Origin: Poriferisphaera corsica
GTDB lineage: Bacteria; Planctomycetota; Phycisphaerae; Phycisphaerales; Phycisphaeraceae
Assembly: GCF_007747445.1 (NCBI RefSeq)
Contig: NZ_CP036425.1
Location: forward strand, 682,001 to 746,000
Reading direction: 5' to 3'
DNA length: 64,000 nucleotides
Positions 53,087-62,135 of the stretch are shown piece after piece. The notes below the pieces were generated by a model. It did not search any database and was not told the origin of the DNA. It saw only the letters and a list, made by a program, of their open reading frames with translations. Position 1 is the first letter of the stretch; the number at the start of each line of letters is the position of its first letter. A program made the position numbers and the translations under genes.

Positions 53087-53887
53087 CTAAGCGATGGCGC
53101 TTAGCCCGGACCAGATGAGCTTAATACTGGTCAGGATGGCAACAATGACGACAAAAGTGAAGACCGATTTAGCACCTTTTTTAATCGCGAATTTAGCGCC
53201 GATGACAGCACCGGTCATGGTTCCCAGTGCTAATAATAAGCCGTATCCCCAGACGATTTGACCGTGCCATGCAAAGATAGCGATAGGCGGGAACGTTTGC
53301 AGGAATGCGATCGTAACCTTTACCGCATTTGATTTCGCGAGGTCCTTGGGATGAAACATCGTAAGGCCGACCAATAACAAAAGGCCAACGCCAGCTTGAA
53401 GGAAGCCGCCATAAATCCCAATGAGAAAGAAGGTGAAAAACTCGCCCGCCGGATTCTGCATCGGATGCCGATCTGTCGCAAGTAGCAGGCGAGGCTTAAA
53501 AAATAACACGATCGCCATCGTGAGCATAGCGCCGCCAAAGACGAGTGAGAACCAATCCGCGGGCAGGATTTCAGTAATATATCCACCCAGTGTTGAGCCG
53601 CACAAAGCAGGGAGCAGGAGTTTAAAAGCGAGCCGTATATCGGTAAAACCGTGCTTGTGAAACATCGCCGTGCTGGTACCCGTTTGAAGCAAAACAGAGA
53701 GGCGATTCGTAGCGTTGGCAGCCTTGGGAGAGAGATCGAAGAAAAACATGAGTGCAGGGAGCGTAAGAAACGATCCGCCGCCAGCCATTGTATTGACAAA
53801 GCCAGCAATGACGCCGATCAGGGGCAAAGCAATATAAGCCGTCCAGATAGGCATGCCGTCGAAGAATTGATTCAACCAGATACTCAT
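53087..53887 (-). CDS. TauE/SafE-family anion exporter, copy A
   Basis: A 266-residue membrane protein with about eight helices. The family repeat is visible as GFVNTMAGGGSFLTLPALMFF near residue 30, NATNRLSVLLQTGTS, and the second half LIGIYGGFLQAGVGLLLLVGL. Members export sulfite, sulfoacetate or related organosulfur anions. It is followed on the same strand by nothing closer than the MFS gene 63 bases away, and it is preceded by paralogue B. Confidence 0.9.
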   Translation of the reverse strand: MSIWLNQFFDGMPIWTAYIALPLIGVIAGFVNTMAGGGSFLTLPALMFFFDLSPKAANATNRLSVLLQTGTSTAMFHKHGFTDIRLAFKLLLPALCGSTLGGYITEILPADWFSLVFGGAMLTMAIVLFFKPRLLLATDRHPMQNPAGEFFTFFLIGIYGGFLQAGVGLLLLVGLTMFHPKDLAKSNAVKVTIAFLQTFPPIAIFAWHGQIVWGYGLLLALGTMTGAVIGAKFAIKKGAKSVFTFVVIVAILTSIKLIWSGLSAIA

Positions 53888-53938
53888 GCGAAGAGTTTAG
53901 AGGATTACAAAGTGGGCAACAAATAGGTTGATACCGCG

Positions 53939-54706
53939 CTACATCATCTGCGTGAAGCTTTTATAAATCATGTTGCAGCCGGTAATGATGGCAATAATAA
54001 CAACGAAATAGTAAATGAACTGCGTCCCTTTTTTAATCGCGGTCTTAGCGCCGATTAGAGCGCCGGTAACAGCTCCGACTGCGAGCAGTGAGCCCTCCGC
54101 GACTTGTATCTGCCCGTAATAAGCGAAAATGGCGACAGAGAAAATGGCATAGCCGAGTGCGAGGCTGACTTTTACGCCGTTTGAATGCAGTAAATCACGT
54201 CCATGCGTCATCGCAAGCCCGATGAGCAAGAGCAAGCCAACGCCCGCCTGCAAGAATCCGCCATAGAACCCAATCAGATAGAACACCAGCCATTCAAGCC
54301 ATTTTTTTTCGATCTTGCGGTGTCCCACATCAAGTAGCATCTTTGGTTTTGTGACGAGCATCATTGCCATGCCAATCATGGCAATGCCAAAGATAAACAT
54401 GAACGCTTGAGTTGGAAAAACTGCTGCTGCCCAAGCACCACTGCCCGCGCCAAAAAGCGATGGCAACATCAATCTTTTCGTTAGACGTAGATCGCCAAAA
54501 CCATGCGCATGATAAACCGTCGTGGACGTGGTCGTATAAAAGACCACAGAGAAGCGGTTCGTCGCATTGGCAATCTGAGGGGGCAGCCCGCAAAGATAGA
54601 TCAATACGGGTAATGTTAGAAACGAGCCGCCACCGGCGACCGTGTTGATAAAGCCCGCAGCAAAGCCGACGATGGGGAGTAAAACATAAATGATCCATTC
54701 AGGCAT
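53939..54706 (-). CDS. TauE/SafE-family anion exporter, copy B
   Basis: A 255-residue paralogue of the adjacent gene. It has the same landmarks (GFINTVAGGGSFLTLPVLIYL, NATNRFSVVFYTTTS, LIGFYGGFLQAGVGLLLLIGL). The frame opens at 54799, but a terminator at 54751-54781 lies inside that extension, so ATG 54706 (MPEWIIYVLLP) is the true start. The pair probably arose by tandem duplication, the two genes lying 51 bases apart. Confidence 0.9.
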   Translation of the reverse strand: MPEWIIYVLLPIVGFAAGFINTVAGGGSFLTLPVLIYLCGLPPQIANATNRFSVVFYTTTSTTVYHAHGFGDLRLTKRLMLPSLFGAGSGAWAAAVFPTQAFMFIFGIAMIGMAMMLVTKPKMLLDVGHRKIEKKWLEWLVFYLIGFYGGFLQAGVGLLLLIGLAMTHGRDLLHSNGVKVSLALGYAIFSVAIFAYYGQIQVAEGSLLAVGAVTGALIGAKTAIKKGTQFIYYFVVIIAIITGCNMIYKSFTQMM

Positions 54707-54750
54707 GGCACAAGTATAGATAAACTGTTTGATTCGTTCATTAATGGGTA

Positions 54751-54781
54751 TAAAAAAAGAATCGGCTGCTTGCCGATTCTT
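54751..54781 (-). terminator. Terminator of the pseudo-metzincin lipoprotein gene
   Basis: AAGAATCGGC pairs with GCCGATTCTT (54757-54766 with 54772-54781), and the minus strand continues into a T-run. It lies 25 bases after the stop of the lipoprotein gene. Confidence 0.9.
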
Positions 54782-54805
54782 CTGGTTTGATCCAATCATT
54801 TGAAG

Positions 54806-56080
54806 TTACTTTATACCGTATGGATGATAGAAAGCAGGGCCTCGTTCACGCTTGATGTGAACTTCGCTCGAAATTTCTTTTGCCTTTTTGTAGTACTCGA
54901 TTGCCTTTTCAATATTGCCGAGTTCTTCGTGAGCCGCCGCGAGCGTCTGTAGGAAATCAATGTCGCGGAATTTGGTTTGCCGGTTCAACTCAAGCGCGAT
55001 TTGTAATGCTTTCTGCCCATCGCGAAGCGACTTATCTTCACATTTTGAGAGGAATTTAGCATAGTAATCCATAATCATCGGATCGCTAAAGCTGTTGGCG
55101 TATGCATCTGCAATATCTTGCTTCGCCTCCGCATACTTGTTCTCGTTTAGCAGGGCAACATGACGCATCAGCAATGCATTGGGGTGTGAAGGATTGGCGC
55201 GGACCAGACGATCATACCAATCCACAGGTGATACGGGGCGTCTTGGATTGAGAAGTTGTGCGGGTTGCGTTCTAATCGCGTAATAGGCTTCTGCAAGACA
55301 ATCCGTACACAGCTCTTTGCCCGGTTTAAGGACTTGTGCGCCATACATGTCATCCTGCTGAGAGAAGGTTGGATGCAAAATACAGTGTACGCGTGTGCAG
55401 TTGCTGTTTGCAAAGCTATGGTTTGACCGGTGGGGCAAGCCAAGGCCGCGGCATAGTTCTTTGTAAATGGCATATTCCCATGCCTCTGTCTCATTAAGAT
55501 ATTCGATCTTGCGACCGTAGTACTGAATATTGCCTGCATAAAGCACCACGCGATTCGTGCCGGTCTTAATCCCATCAGCATCACGGGTCACAACCGTCGG
55601 CTCGTACGTGCTAAGCTCACGTACACCATCAACATCCGCAACGACAAACAAAAGAATGGTCGCAGGGCCGACACCGTCGACTTCCCCGCCAGCTTTGATC
55701 ATTGCAGCTTCAAGTTTATCGCGATTAAGCCGCCCGAGGTTGTCGCGATCAACATAGATACGTTTGCCTTTGTTGAGTTTGACGCGGCCTGGGATGTGGC
55801 GCACAAATCTCTGAATCGCTGTATTCAGCGCAGTTTCAGGCAGATATGCTTCATTCACTCCAATTAACTCAATAACCACTTCTGCAGAATAACTCATTGG
55901 CAGATTGAGTGGTGAATTAAGTGTCGTGTCCGATTTTACAGAGCGCGGCTCACGTTTACGGATTGCGCCTGAACCCATGATGCAACCAGTCATCAGCAGA
56001 CTGATTGTTATAAGTGCCATGATTGCAAGGTGATTGCGCGCAGCATTGGGCTGCACGAAGAGATTCAAAACCGATTTCAT
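54806..56080 (-). CDS. TPR lipoprotein with a decayed archaemetzincin-like site
   Basis: A 424-residue lipoprotein (lipobox LLMTGC, Cys33). Residues 65-265 resemble an archaemetzincin: strands, a predicted active-site helix, and the zinc-binding cysteines in the archaemetzincin order C-x4-C-x-L (Cys228, Cys233) then CTDC (258-261). The HExxHxxGxxH motif reads KELCRGLGLPH (207-217): the first two histidines are Lys and Arg and only Glu208, Gly214 and His217 remain. Proteolysis is therefore unlikely. Residues 290-424 are tetratricopeptide-like repeats (ALLMRHVALLNENKYAEAKQDI, AAAHEELGNIEKAIEYYKKAKE). A binding role is more probable. Family assignment is from motif memory. Confidence 0.65.
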   Translation of the reverse strand: MKSVLNLFVQPNAARNHLAIMALITISLLMTGCIMGSGAIRKREPRSVKSDTTLNSPLNLPMSYSAEVVIELIGVNEAYLPETALNTAIQRFVRHIPGRVKLNKGKRIYVDRDNLGRLNRDKLEAAMIKAGGEVDGVGPATILLFVVADVDGVRELSTYEPTVVTRDADGIKTGTNRVVLYAGNIQYYGRKIEYLNETEAWEYAIYKELCRGLGLPHRSNHSFANSNCTRVHCILHPTFSQQDDMYGAQVLKPGKELCTDCLAEAYYAIRTQPAQLLNPRRPVSPVDWYDRLVRANPSHPNALLMRHVALLNENKYAEAKQDIADAYANSFSDPMIMDYYAKFLSKCEDKSLRDGQKALQIALELNRQTKFRDIDFLQTLAAAHEELGNIEKAIEYYKKAKEISSEVHIKRERGPAFYHPYGIK

Positions 56081-56392
56081 AACTCAAACCTTCCCAGATA
56101 TTTGCCCGCCACCGGATGCTAACACTCACATCCTGTTGAGAATCTGCTCACTTCAACCCGCAGATTTTGAAGACTGATTATAGCGTTTTCGTTCGTGCCT
56201 CACATCATTCAAAGCGTTATATATTCGAAGCTTAGAGAAACATTTTTGATTACGAAAGTTGATTGATTTCAAAAACGCTAGAGCGACTATACGATTAAAG
56301 ACGTAATGGCGCGTGGATTAGTTCGCTTGAGATCAGATAAAAAGTGAATTATCCAGTGGACGCGTTTTTGTGCGCGGATCATGTGGTATTGG
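56081..56392. other. Intergenic region with one GCGC motif
   Basis: 312 bases, mostly A/T-rich. GACGCGTTTTTGTGCGCGG at 56359-56377 is a copy of the GCGC/TTTTGTGCGC motif, 16 bases beyond the mtnP stop. No gene. Confidence 0.4.
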
Positions 56393-57319
56393 CTATTTAA
56401 AATATTTGCCCCAGAGGACTTGGAGTTTATTGATCTCGTCGGCGGGGATCTTGTCTTTGTGCGACCAGATGCCCATGGCGAGCGCGGCGTGAGCGGGGCA
56501 GGGTTCGGATTCGAGGATGGTGAGATCGCGGAGTGCGGCTTTGATTAGGGCGATGTTGTTGGTGGTGGCGCGGTTGAGGTTGCCGATGATTTCTTCCAGA
56601 AGTGCTTGTTTGGAAGAGACTTCGTGCGGACGCCAACAGTCGTAGTCGGTGGGCATGGCGATCATGGCGTAGGCGATTTCGGCTTCACGGGCGAGTTTGG
56701 CTTCGGGCATGGCGGTCATGCCGATGAGGTCGCCGCCCCAGGCGCGGTGCATGTGTGATTCGGCGCGGGTGGAGAAGGCGGGGCCTTCCATGACAACGTA
56801 AGTACCTTTTGCGTGTACGGTTATGTTTTGGGGTTTGGGTGCATCGTTATTTTCTAATGCTTGATTAGAGGGCAGATATTTGGTTGCGTTGAGGAGCCAA
56901 TTACGCATGGTGCTGCAGAAAGGGTCGGCGAATTCGACGTGTACTGCGGCGCGTTCGAAGAACGTGTTTGTGCGCTTGTAGGTTTTGTCGATGATCTGAT
57001 CGACGATGACGAGATCGCCGGGGCGGTATTCTTCGCGAAGTGAGCCGGTGGCGCCGGAGGCGAGGATGTGGGTGACGCCGAGCTGTTTGAGGGCGAAGAT
57101 GTTGGCGCGGTATGGGACGGCAGAGGGGTTGTGGATGTGGCCGATGCCGTGGCGCTGGAGGAGGTAAATGTCGACGCCTTCCCAAGTTGTATGGATGATT
57201 GGAGATGATGGCTTGCCGAAGGGTGTGTCGGGGTTGACGGTTTGGCCGGTTTCGAGGCCGAGTTTATCGCCGAGACCTGTGCCGCCGATGATGCCGATTT
57301 TGATGTTGGAATTGCTCAT
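56393..57319 (-). CDS. mtnP: S-methyl-5'-thioadenosine phosphorylase
   Basis: A 308-residue enzyme of the PNP/MTAP family that splits methylthioadenosine, the by-product of polyamine synthesis, into adenine and methylthioribose-1-phosphate. GIIGGTGLGD is the phosphate loop, RHGIGHIHNPSAVPYRANIFALKQLGV and ATGSLREEYRPGDLVIVDQIID follow, then VVMEGPAFSTRAESHMHRAWGGDLIGMTAMPEAKLAREAEI and the TDYDCW segment that prefers methylthioadenosine. The protein is somewhat longer than usual because of an insertion near residues 150-165. No other methionine-salvage gene is near. Confidence 0.92.
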   Translation of the reverse strand: MSNSNIKIGIIGGTGLGDKLGLETGQTVNPDTPFGKPSSPIIHTTWEGVDIYLLQRHGIGHIHNPSAVPYRANIFALKQLGVTHILASGATGSLREEYRPGDLVIVDQIIDKTYKRTNTFFERAAVHVEFADPFCSTMRNWLLNATKYLPSNQALENNDAPKPQNITVHAKGTYVVMEGPAFSTRAESHMHRAWGGDLIGMTAMPEAKLAREAEIAYAMIAMPTDYDCWRPHEVSSKQALLEEIIGNLNRATTNNIALIKAALRDLTILESEPCPAHAALAMGIWSHKDKIPADEINKLQVLWGKYFK

Positions 57320-57753
57320 GAGGTGAGTGTAACGGCGCGGGGTTTGTGGGTCTAGGGAGCTGGATGGGTCGTTGAAAAGCTACGCGATGGGTTTTGTTGA
57401 GGTGGGCGAGATGTGCGCACAAAAGCGCGCTTTGCGATGATGATTTTTGTTGAAGACAGAGAAATGCTGTGCGCATGAAATGTTGCAGCTGGGGGTTTTT
57501 ACTTATCGAAGAATCGTCAGAAACAGCGAGAAATGGCCAAAGAACGGCCAACTTTGATGCGTTTTAGGCAAGGAATGGCGCGTTTTGGTGTGGGCAAGGT
57601 GTGGAAAAGGCGGTTTTGTGCGCACAGTTGCGCTGCTTCACGGGTTAGTTAGACGGCGAAGCTGAGGTTATCTCTCGGATGTGAAATGTGGGTCATGTTG
57701 ACTTGCGAGCTGGCCGTTATGAGAAGGTGCGATGCACCGAAAGGAGCGGCGGC
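57320..57753. other. Divergent region between mtnP and the papain-like gene
   Basis: 434 bases. Apart from the GCGC motifs there is no gene. Promoters of mtnP (minus) and the next gene (plus) are expected here. Confidence 0.4.
57413..57633. repeat. Three copies of the GCGC/TTTTGTGCGC motif
   Basis: GTGCGCACAAAAGCGCGC at 57413-57430 (reverse orientation), GGCGCGTTTTGGTGTGGGC at about 57578 (degenerate) and GGCGGTTTTGTGCGCAC at 57609-57625, all between mtnP and the next gene. Confidence 0.5.
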
Positions 57754-58368
57754 ATGAGGCAGGATATAAGCGTGAACTATTCGGTGATTAGAGATGTGCT
57801 GAGGACAGGTGATCTGGTGTTGTTTTCAGGGAAAGGGGGGATGAGTGCGGGGATCAAGTGGGGGACGATGAGTCAGTGGTCGCATGTCGGGATGGTGGTG
57901 CGGCTGGATGGTTTTGATTTTGTGGGTTTGTGGGAGAGCACAACCTTGAGTGATGTGGCGGATGTTGAGAGCGGGGAGAAGCGAAAGGGGGTGCAGTTGG
58001 TTGCATTGCGTGAACGGCTGAACCGGTATCAGGGCGAGGTGGCTATTCGGCGCTTAGAAGGTATAGAGATTGGTGAAAAGGAGTTGGCGGGGTTAATGGC
58101 GTTTAAAGGTGAGATGAATGGGCGGGGGTATGAATCGAATTTGTTTGAGTTGGTGAGGTCGGCGTATGACGGGCCGATGGGGCGGAATGAAGAGGATCTG
58201 TCGAGCGTGTTTTGTAGTGAGCTTGTGGCGGAGGCCTATCAGCGGATGGGATTATTGGGAGAAGAAAAGGCGTCGAATGAGTATACGCCCGCGGATTTTG
58301 GACAGGACCGGTTTTTAACGCTTTTGGCGGGGAGGCTGAGTGATGAGATTTTGATTGGGCGGGAATGA
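57754..58368 (+). CDS. Permuted papain-fold (YiiX-like) hydrolase
   Basis: A 204-residue cytoplasmic protein. TGDLVLFSGKGGMSAGIKWGTMSQWSHVGMVVR places the catalytic His in WSHVG, and SSVFCSELVAEAYQRMGLL places the catalytic Cys in FCSEL. This His-then-Cys order is that of the YiiX/DUF830 permuted NlpC/P60-type group of lipid- or peptide-cleaving enzymes. GGAG is about eight bases before ATG 57754; an upstream frame start at 57688 is rejected. The substrate is unknown. Confidence 0.8.
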   Translation: MRQDISVNYSVIRDVLRTGDLVLFSGKGGMSAGIKWGTMSQWSHVGMVVRLDGFDFVGLWESTTLSDVADVESGEKRKGVQLVALRERLNRYQGEVAIRRLEGIEIGEKELAGLMAFKGEMNGRGYESNLFELVRSAYDGPMGRNEEDLSSVFCSELVAEAYQRMGLLGEEKASNEYTPADFGQDRFLTLLAGRLSDEILIGRE

Positions 58369-58403
58369 GTGTTTTTTTGAAACATAAGAGGTGTGTTGGG
58401 TAT

Positions 58404-58435
58404 TAAAAAAAGGCTGCAGAAATGCAGCCTTTTTC
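58404..58435. terminator. Bidirectional terminator between convergent genes
   Basis: AAAAAGGCTGCA pairs with TGCAGCCTTTTT (about 58406-58417 with 58423-58434) around a 5-base loop, with A and T runs on both sides. Confidence 0.92.
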
Positions 58436-58478
58436 GTTTGGTTATGTTTGGGGTATGAGGAAGAGCGAAAACAGGGGG

Positions 58479-59180
58479 TTATTTGCGACGGCGGAGCAGG
58501 GCGAGTGAGCTGAGCGCGATGAGTGAGAGTGAAGCGGGCTCGGGGATTGGTGTGATTGTGAATGCTTCGGTGTTGAGGACGATGCTGCTGTTTGAGCCGA
58601 CCCAGTTGTCTGTGTTTGCGATGGCGGCCATGAGTTCATCGGCTGTGCCGGTGCGTGTGCCGATGTATTGTGCGTTATCCCATTCGTCTTTTGAACCGGC
58701 GTCTTTGCCGGCTGCGACGGCGTTGGTGCCTTCGATGAGGCCGGGGGCGAGTGCTGAGACGTTTGAATTTGAGGCGCTGCTTTGGAATTGTGTTGAATTG
58801 GTTTGTGCGAGGAAGAGGAATTCTTTGGTGTCGCCGCTCATGGTGTAGGCGAGAACCTGATCGCCGCCGGTTGAGAGGGCGAATGATTTGTTGTTGGCTT
58901 TGGTGAATTCGTTGTTGTTATCGAAGCTGACGACTTGGCCGACTTCGACGGTGGTTGAGGCTGTCCAGAGGAGGATACCTTCGCCGTCGTAGATGGTGCC
59001 ATCGGTGTTGGCGCCGTTATCGGTGAAGTAGATTTCGGTGCCTGCTTCGAGTGTTTGGAGGGCAACGAACGTGAAGTTGTCTGATGTATCAGTGTGGATG
59101 CCGGTGATCGCGATTTTTGCTGCGGAAGCAGAGGCTGTAATGCTGAGTGCTGCGATGATGATTGTGATGAAGTTTTTCAT
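58479..59180 (-). CDS. PEP-CTERM exported protein, unknown function
   Basis: A 233-residue protein. The signal peptide ends ASASA-AK. The middle is Thr-, Asn- and Ser-rich beta structure (FTFVALQTLEAGTEIYFTDNGANTDGTIYDGEG), resembling lamin-tail-like domains. It closes with PIPEPASLSLIALSSLALLRRRK, a full PEP-CTERM signal. The mature protein is probably released or anchored at the cell surface. It sits just downstream of the endonuclease I gene, itself PEP-CTERM-tagged. Confidence 0.8.
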   Translation of the reverse strand: MKNFITIIIAALSITASASAAKIAITGIHTDTSDNFTFVALQTLEAGTEIYFTDNGANTDGTIYDGEGILLWTASTTVEVGQVVSFDNNNEFTKANNKSFALSTGGDQVLAYTMSGDTKEFLFLAQTNSTQFQSSASNSNVSALAPGLIEGTNAVAAGKDAGSKDEWDNAQYIGTRTGTADELMAAIANTDNWVGSNSSIVLNTEAFTITPIPEPASLSLIALSSLALLRRRK

Positions 59181-59229
59181 GATTGTGACTCTTGAATTTT
59201 TTAGTTGTTGCGTTTTATTTTGGTTTTAA

Positions 59230-59258
59230 AAGCGGGCTAATGGTTGATTAGCCCGCTT
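59230..59258 (-). terminator. Hairpin after the endonuclease I gene
   Basis: AAGCGGGCTAAT at 59230-59241 pairs with ATTAGCCCGCTT at 59247-59258 around 5 bases. The minus strand continues into TTAAAACC, so the U-tract is weak. Confidence 0.7.
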
Positions 59259-59276
59259 GTTGTTGTAACGAAAGGA

Positions 59277-60872
59277 TTAGCGGTTACGCTTGCGGCTGGC
59301 GAGGATGACGCCGGCGAGGCCGAATAGAGCGAGTGATGCTGGCTCTGGGACGGCGCTGATGACGTTGGCTTTTACGGTGAGGAAGAGTGAGTGCTCGTTG
59401 GCAGAGCCAGGGAGATCTTCGTTTGAGAAGTTGAGAATGTATTGAGCTTCAAGTTCGCCGATCTGGTCGGTGTCGAGTGCGGCTGTGAAGGTGTTGCTGT
59501 TGTCGGCTTCGAGATTTTTGAAGGTCGCGAGGTCGATGTCGAACATGTCACTGTCGCCACCAGAGAGGATTGAGTCGAGATCGAGGTGAGCGGTGAAGGC
59601 TGATGCGGTGTAGTTGTAGATCTCGAAGGATTGTTGGGCGAGTATGTTTTGCTTGATGTCGCCGAAGTCGATGACAAGTCCCTGCTGTTCATCACGGGCG
59701 TCGAAGGATGCGGTTGCATTTTCGACAACGGTGAGTTCGAGGTTGACTGAGTCGTTGCCATCGTTCGCACCGCGACCGTTACCGCCTTGGGTGGTGACGT
59801 CGAGGTTGTCGACGACGAGTGAGCCGCGGTACTTGCCGGCGGTATTGGTGTCGGCGTCAAGTGAGACGTTGATGGACTTGTTGCCATTTTTGTTCATGGC
59901 GAATGCGTTGTAGCGGCCATTGACAGATGATTGGACGTTGGCGTCGGCTTTGACTTCGTAGTATGTGCCGTCGTTGCCTTTTTTGTTGAGCAGTGCGGCG
60001 TAAGAGGTGTTGACGCCGGTTGCGCCTTTGATGACGCGGCCGAAGTTGACGTCGAGTGTGGATGAGCCGTTTGATTGAGCGGAAGAGCCGAAGTAGAGCT
60101 GGGTGTCGTTTTGCTGATCCATGTAGACGGACCATGCATATTCGGGCCGATCGATGTAGGCGTTGCGGTTGTTTTGGGCTTCGGGGTTGATGTAGGTTCC
60201 GCCGCGGTAGTTGTCGACGGCGCCGCCGTAGACGGCGTGGTTGCGACGGAGTTCGAATTCGTCTGGTGTGTCGAGGTAGTGCCATTGGATGAGGTCGGAG
60301 AGTTTGCCCATTTTGTTTGAGCCGGAGGACTCGCCGAGGGAGAGGTGTGAGTAGCGTGTTGCGGAGTAGAAGAGTGAACGAGCGACGTCACCTGCATCGG
60401 CGTCGCCGGTGTACCAGTAGCTGCCGTGCCTGCCCATGGATGAGCCGTAGGTTCCGCCGAAGGTGAGGTTGCCGCGTGAGGAGTTTAGGCCGGGGTTGCA
60501 TGGCCTGAGTGCGTGCTGGTCGGATTTGTTTGAGCCGGAGGATTGTTTGGATTGAGGCCAAATGTGCTCGCGGTTCCAGGTTTTGGCGGAGTCCCAGCTG
60601 GATTTGTTTGATGCGCGGTTGTAGATGAGGAGCATGTTGTTGGGGTTGTTGGGATCGGTATCCGTGTACCTGGCTGAGTATTTGAGATCGTCGTATGAGG
60701 TGGGACGGTGTCCGCTGGTCATGATTTGGCGGAGCTGACTTTTGAGGGTTGAGCCGGTGCTTGTTGCGTTGTTGTAATAGTTTGAAGGTGCGTCATAAGA
60801 GACGGCAAATGAGGAGGTTGTGAGCAGTAGGGCGGTGAGTAGGGATGCAGTAGAAAATTTGATGGTGTCCAT
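59277..60872 (-). CDS. Exported endonuclease I with PEP-CTERM tail
   Basis: A 531-residue extracellular DNase. The signal peptide ends SSFAVS. The endonuclease I core is seen in NREHIWPQS (residues 100-108, catalytic His103) and DQHALRPCNPGLNSSRGN (118-135), then GDVARSLFYSATRY, the usual His-Me-finger enzyme of Vibrio/Escherichia type. After about residue 260 a beta-rich region of roughly 230 residues precedes a PEP-CTERM end (PEPASLALFGLAGVILASRKR). It probably degrades DNA outside the cell for nutrient use. ATG 60872 is chosen; a frame running back to 61082 has no ribosome site and no signal peptide. Confidence 0.85.
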   Translation of the reverse strand: MDTIKFSTASLLTALLLTTSSFAVSYDAPSNYYNNATSTGSTLKSQLRQIMTSGHRPTSYDDLKYSARYTDTDPNNPNNMLLIYNRASNKSSWDSAKTWNREHIWPQSKQSSGSNKSDQHALRPCNPGLNSSRGNLTFGGTYGSSMGRHGSYWYTGDADAGDVARSLFYSATRYSHLSLGESSGSNKMGKLSDLIQWHYLDTPDEFELRRNHAVYGGAVDNYRGGTYINPEAQNNRNAYIDRPEYAWSVYMDQQNDTQLYFGSSAQSNGSSTLDVNFGRVIKGATGVNTSYAALLNKKGNDGTYYEVKADANVQSSVNGRYNAFAMNKNGNKSINVSLDADTNTAGKYRGSLVVDNLDVTTQGGNGRGANDGNDSVNLELTVVENATASFDARDEQQGLVIDFGDIKQNILAQQSFEIYNYTASAFTAHLDLDSILSGGDSDMFDIDLATFKNLEADNSNTFTAALDTDQIGELEAQYILNFSNEDLPGSANEHSLFLTVKANVISAVPEPASLALFGLAGVILASRKRNR

Positions 60873-61310
60873 CAGTTTAGATCTTTCAATTAATGGTGTT
60901 AGTTGTGCAGCTGCCGAGGCATGGGCGCATAAAAAGAATTGAAGCCATGCAAATAACGATTGGCAATAGATGAGGTATAAGTGTGTTGAGGTTTCGTGCG
61001 TCAAGTGCAAGGCGCGTTGATCAGACGTGCAACTCTTACGGTGCGGCGCGAAGAAGAGCCGCGATGAAGTGAGAGCCGTCATGCGAGACGCTATGAATTT
61101 TAATTCGGCGGTGATTGAAAGCCGAACCCTGAATGAGCGTTCACTATAAATCGTGCAACTGATACGTCAAGGATAAGCAGGAGATTTGGGTATTTTTTTC
61201 GGGTTTTAATGTGTGTATTGAATGAGCGCGTGTTAGGGTTTGATGAGTAGAGTGTTAAGTTGGGGGGCTTTGCGAGGGTGCAGTGGATAGTTAGATTAGG
61301 GGGAGGAGAT
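60873..61310. other. Intergenic region between ppk2 and the endonuclease gene
   Basis: 438 bases. TTCGGC at 61104-61109 pairs with GCCGAA at 61121-61126; it could terminate ppk2 but has no good T-run. No gene or other feature seen. Confidence 0.35.
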
Positions 61311-62135
61311 TTAATTGATTTTGTATTGAGAAGCATCATACTGAGGGGCAGGGTATTGCATATCGAGCGATTGAAGTTTTTGGTTGATGATCTGGATGAT
61401 GGCGAGATTTCGGTATTCACGGTTTTCGGCAGGTATGACATACCATGGGGCATCAGTGTTTACTGAGCAAGTGTTGAATGCTTGTGCGTAGGCTTGCATG
61501 TAGTCATCCCAGTGATTTCTGGCAACGAGGTCGGAGGGGTCGAATTTCCAGTGCTTGTCGGGGCGGTCGAGTCGGCGTTGGAGGCGATGCTTCTGGTAGT
61601 CTTTGGAGATGTGTAGGAAAAACTTGAGGATGTGGGTGCCTTCGTCGGTTAGGAGCTGTTCGAAGGCATTGATGTGGTTGTAGCGTTTTTGCCAAATGTG
61701 CTTTGGCGCGAAGTCGTTAACGGAGACGGTGACGACATCTTCGTAATGCGAGCGGTTAAAAACAGTGAAGCAGCCTTTGGGTGGGACGTGTTGGTGTATG
61801 CGCCAGAGGTAATCACGTTCACGTTCGTACGCAGAGGGGGCTTTGAAGTTGAGGACTCGGCAGCCTTGAGGGTTGATGGGGGTCATGATGTGGCGAATGG
61901 TGGAATCTTTGCCGCCTGCGTCCATGGCTTGGAAGACGATTAAGACGGCGTGTTTGGATTGTGCGTACATGAGTTCTTGTAGATGTGTGAGTGCTTTGGA
62001 TTCTGTTTTGAATTGTTCCTTGAGCGCTTTTTTTGAATGCTCAAAATCGGTGGGTGGGGTGGTGAGTGATGTGTGTAGATTGATGGGAGTTTGAGGGGAG
62101 ACGCGGTGAATTTGGGTGTTGATAGCGATAGTCAT
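61311..62135 (-). CDS. Polyphosphate kinase 2 (PPK2 family)
   Basis: A 274-residue PPK2-family kinase that moves phosphate between polyphosphate and nucleotides. The P-loop-like DAGGKDST is at residues 72-79, the lid arginines are in RVLNFKAPSAYERERDYLWR (93-112), and the Walker B-like FNRSHYEDV is at 126-134, followed by FFLHISKDYQKHRLQRRLD. The single domain and length suit a class I or III enzyme, which would form ATP or GTP from polyphosphate and AMP or ADP. Its acceptor cannot be told from this alone. Confidence 0.9.
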   Translation of the reverse strand: MTIAINTQIHRVSPQTPINLHTSLTTPPTDFEHSKKALKEQFKTESKALTHLQELMYAQSKHAVLIVFQAMDAGGKDSTIRHIMTPINPQGCRVLNFKAPSAYERERDYLWRIHQHVPPKGCFTVFNRSHYEDVVTVSVNDFAPKHIWQKRYNHINAFEQLLTDEGTHILKFFLHISKDYQKHRLQRRLDRPDKHWKFDPSDLVARNHWDDYMQAYAQAFNTCSVNTDAPWYVIPAENREYRNLAIIQIINQKLQSLDMQYPAPQYDASQYKIN

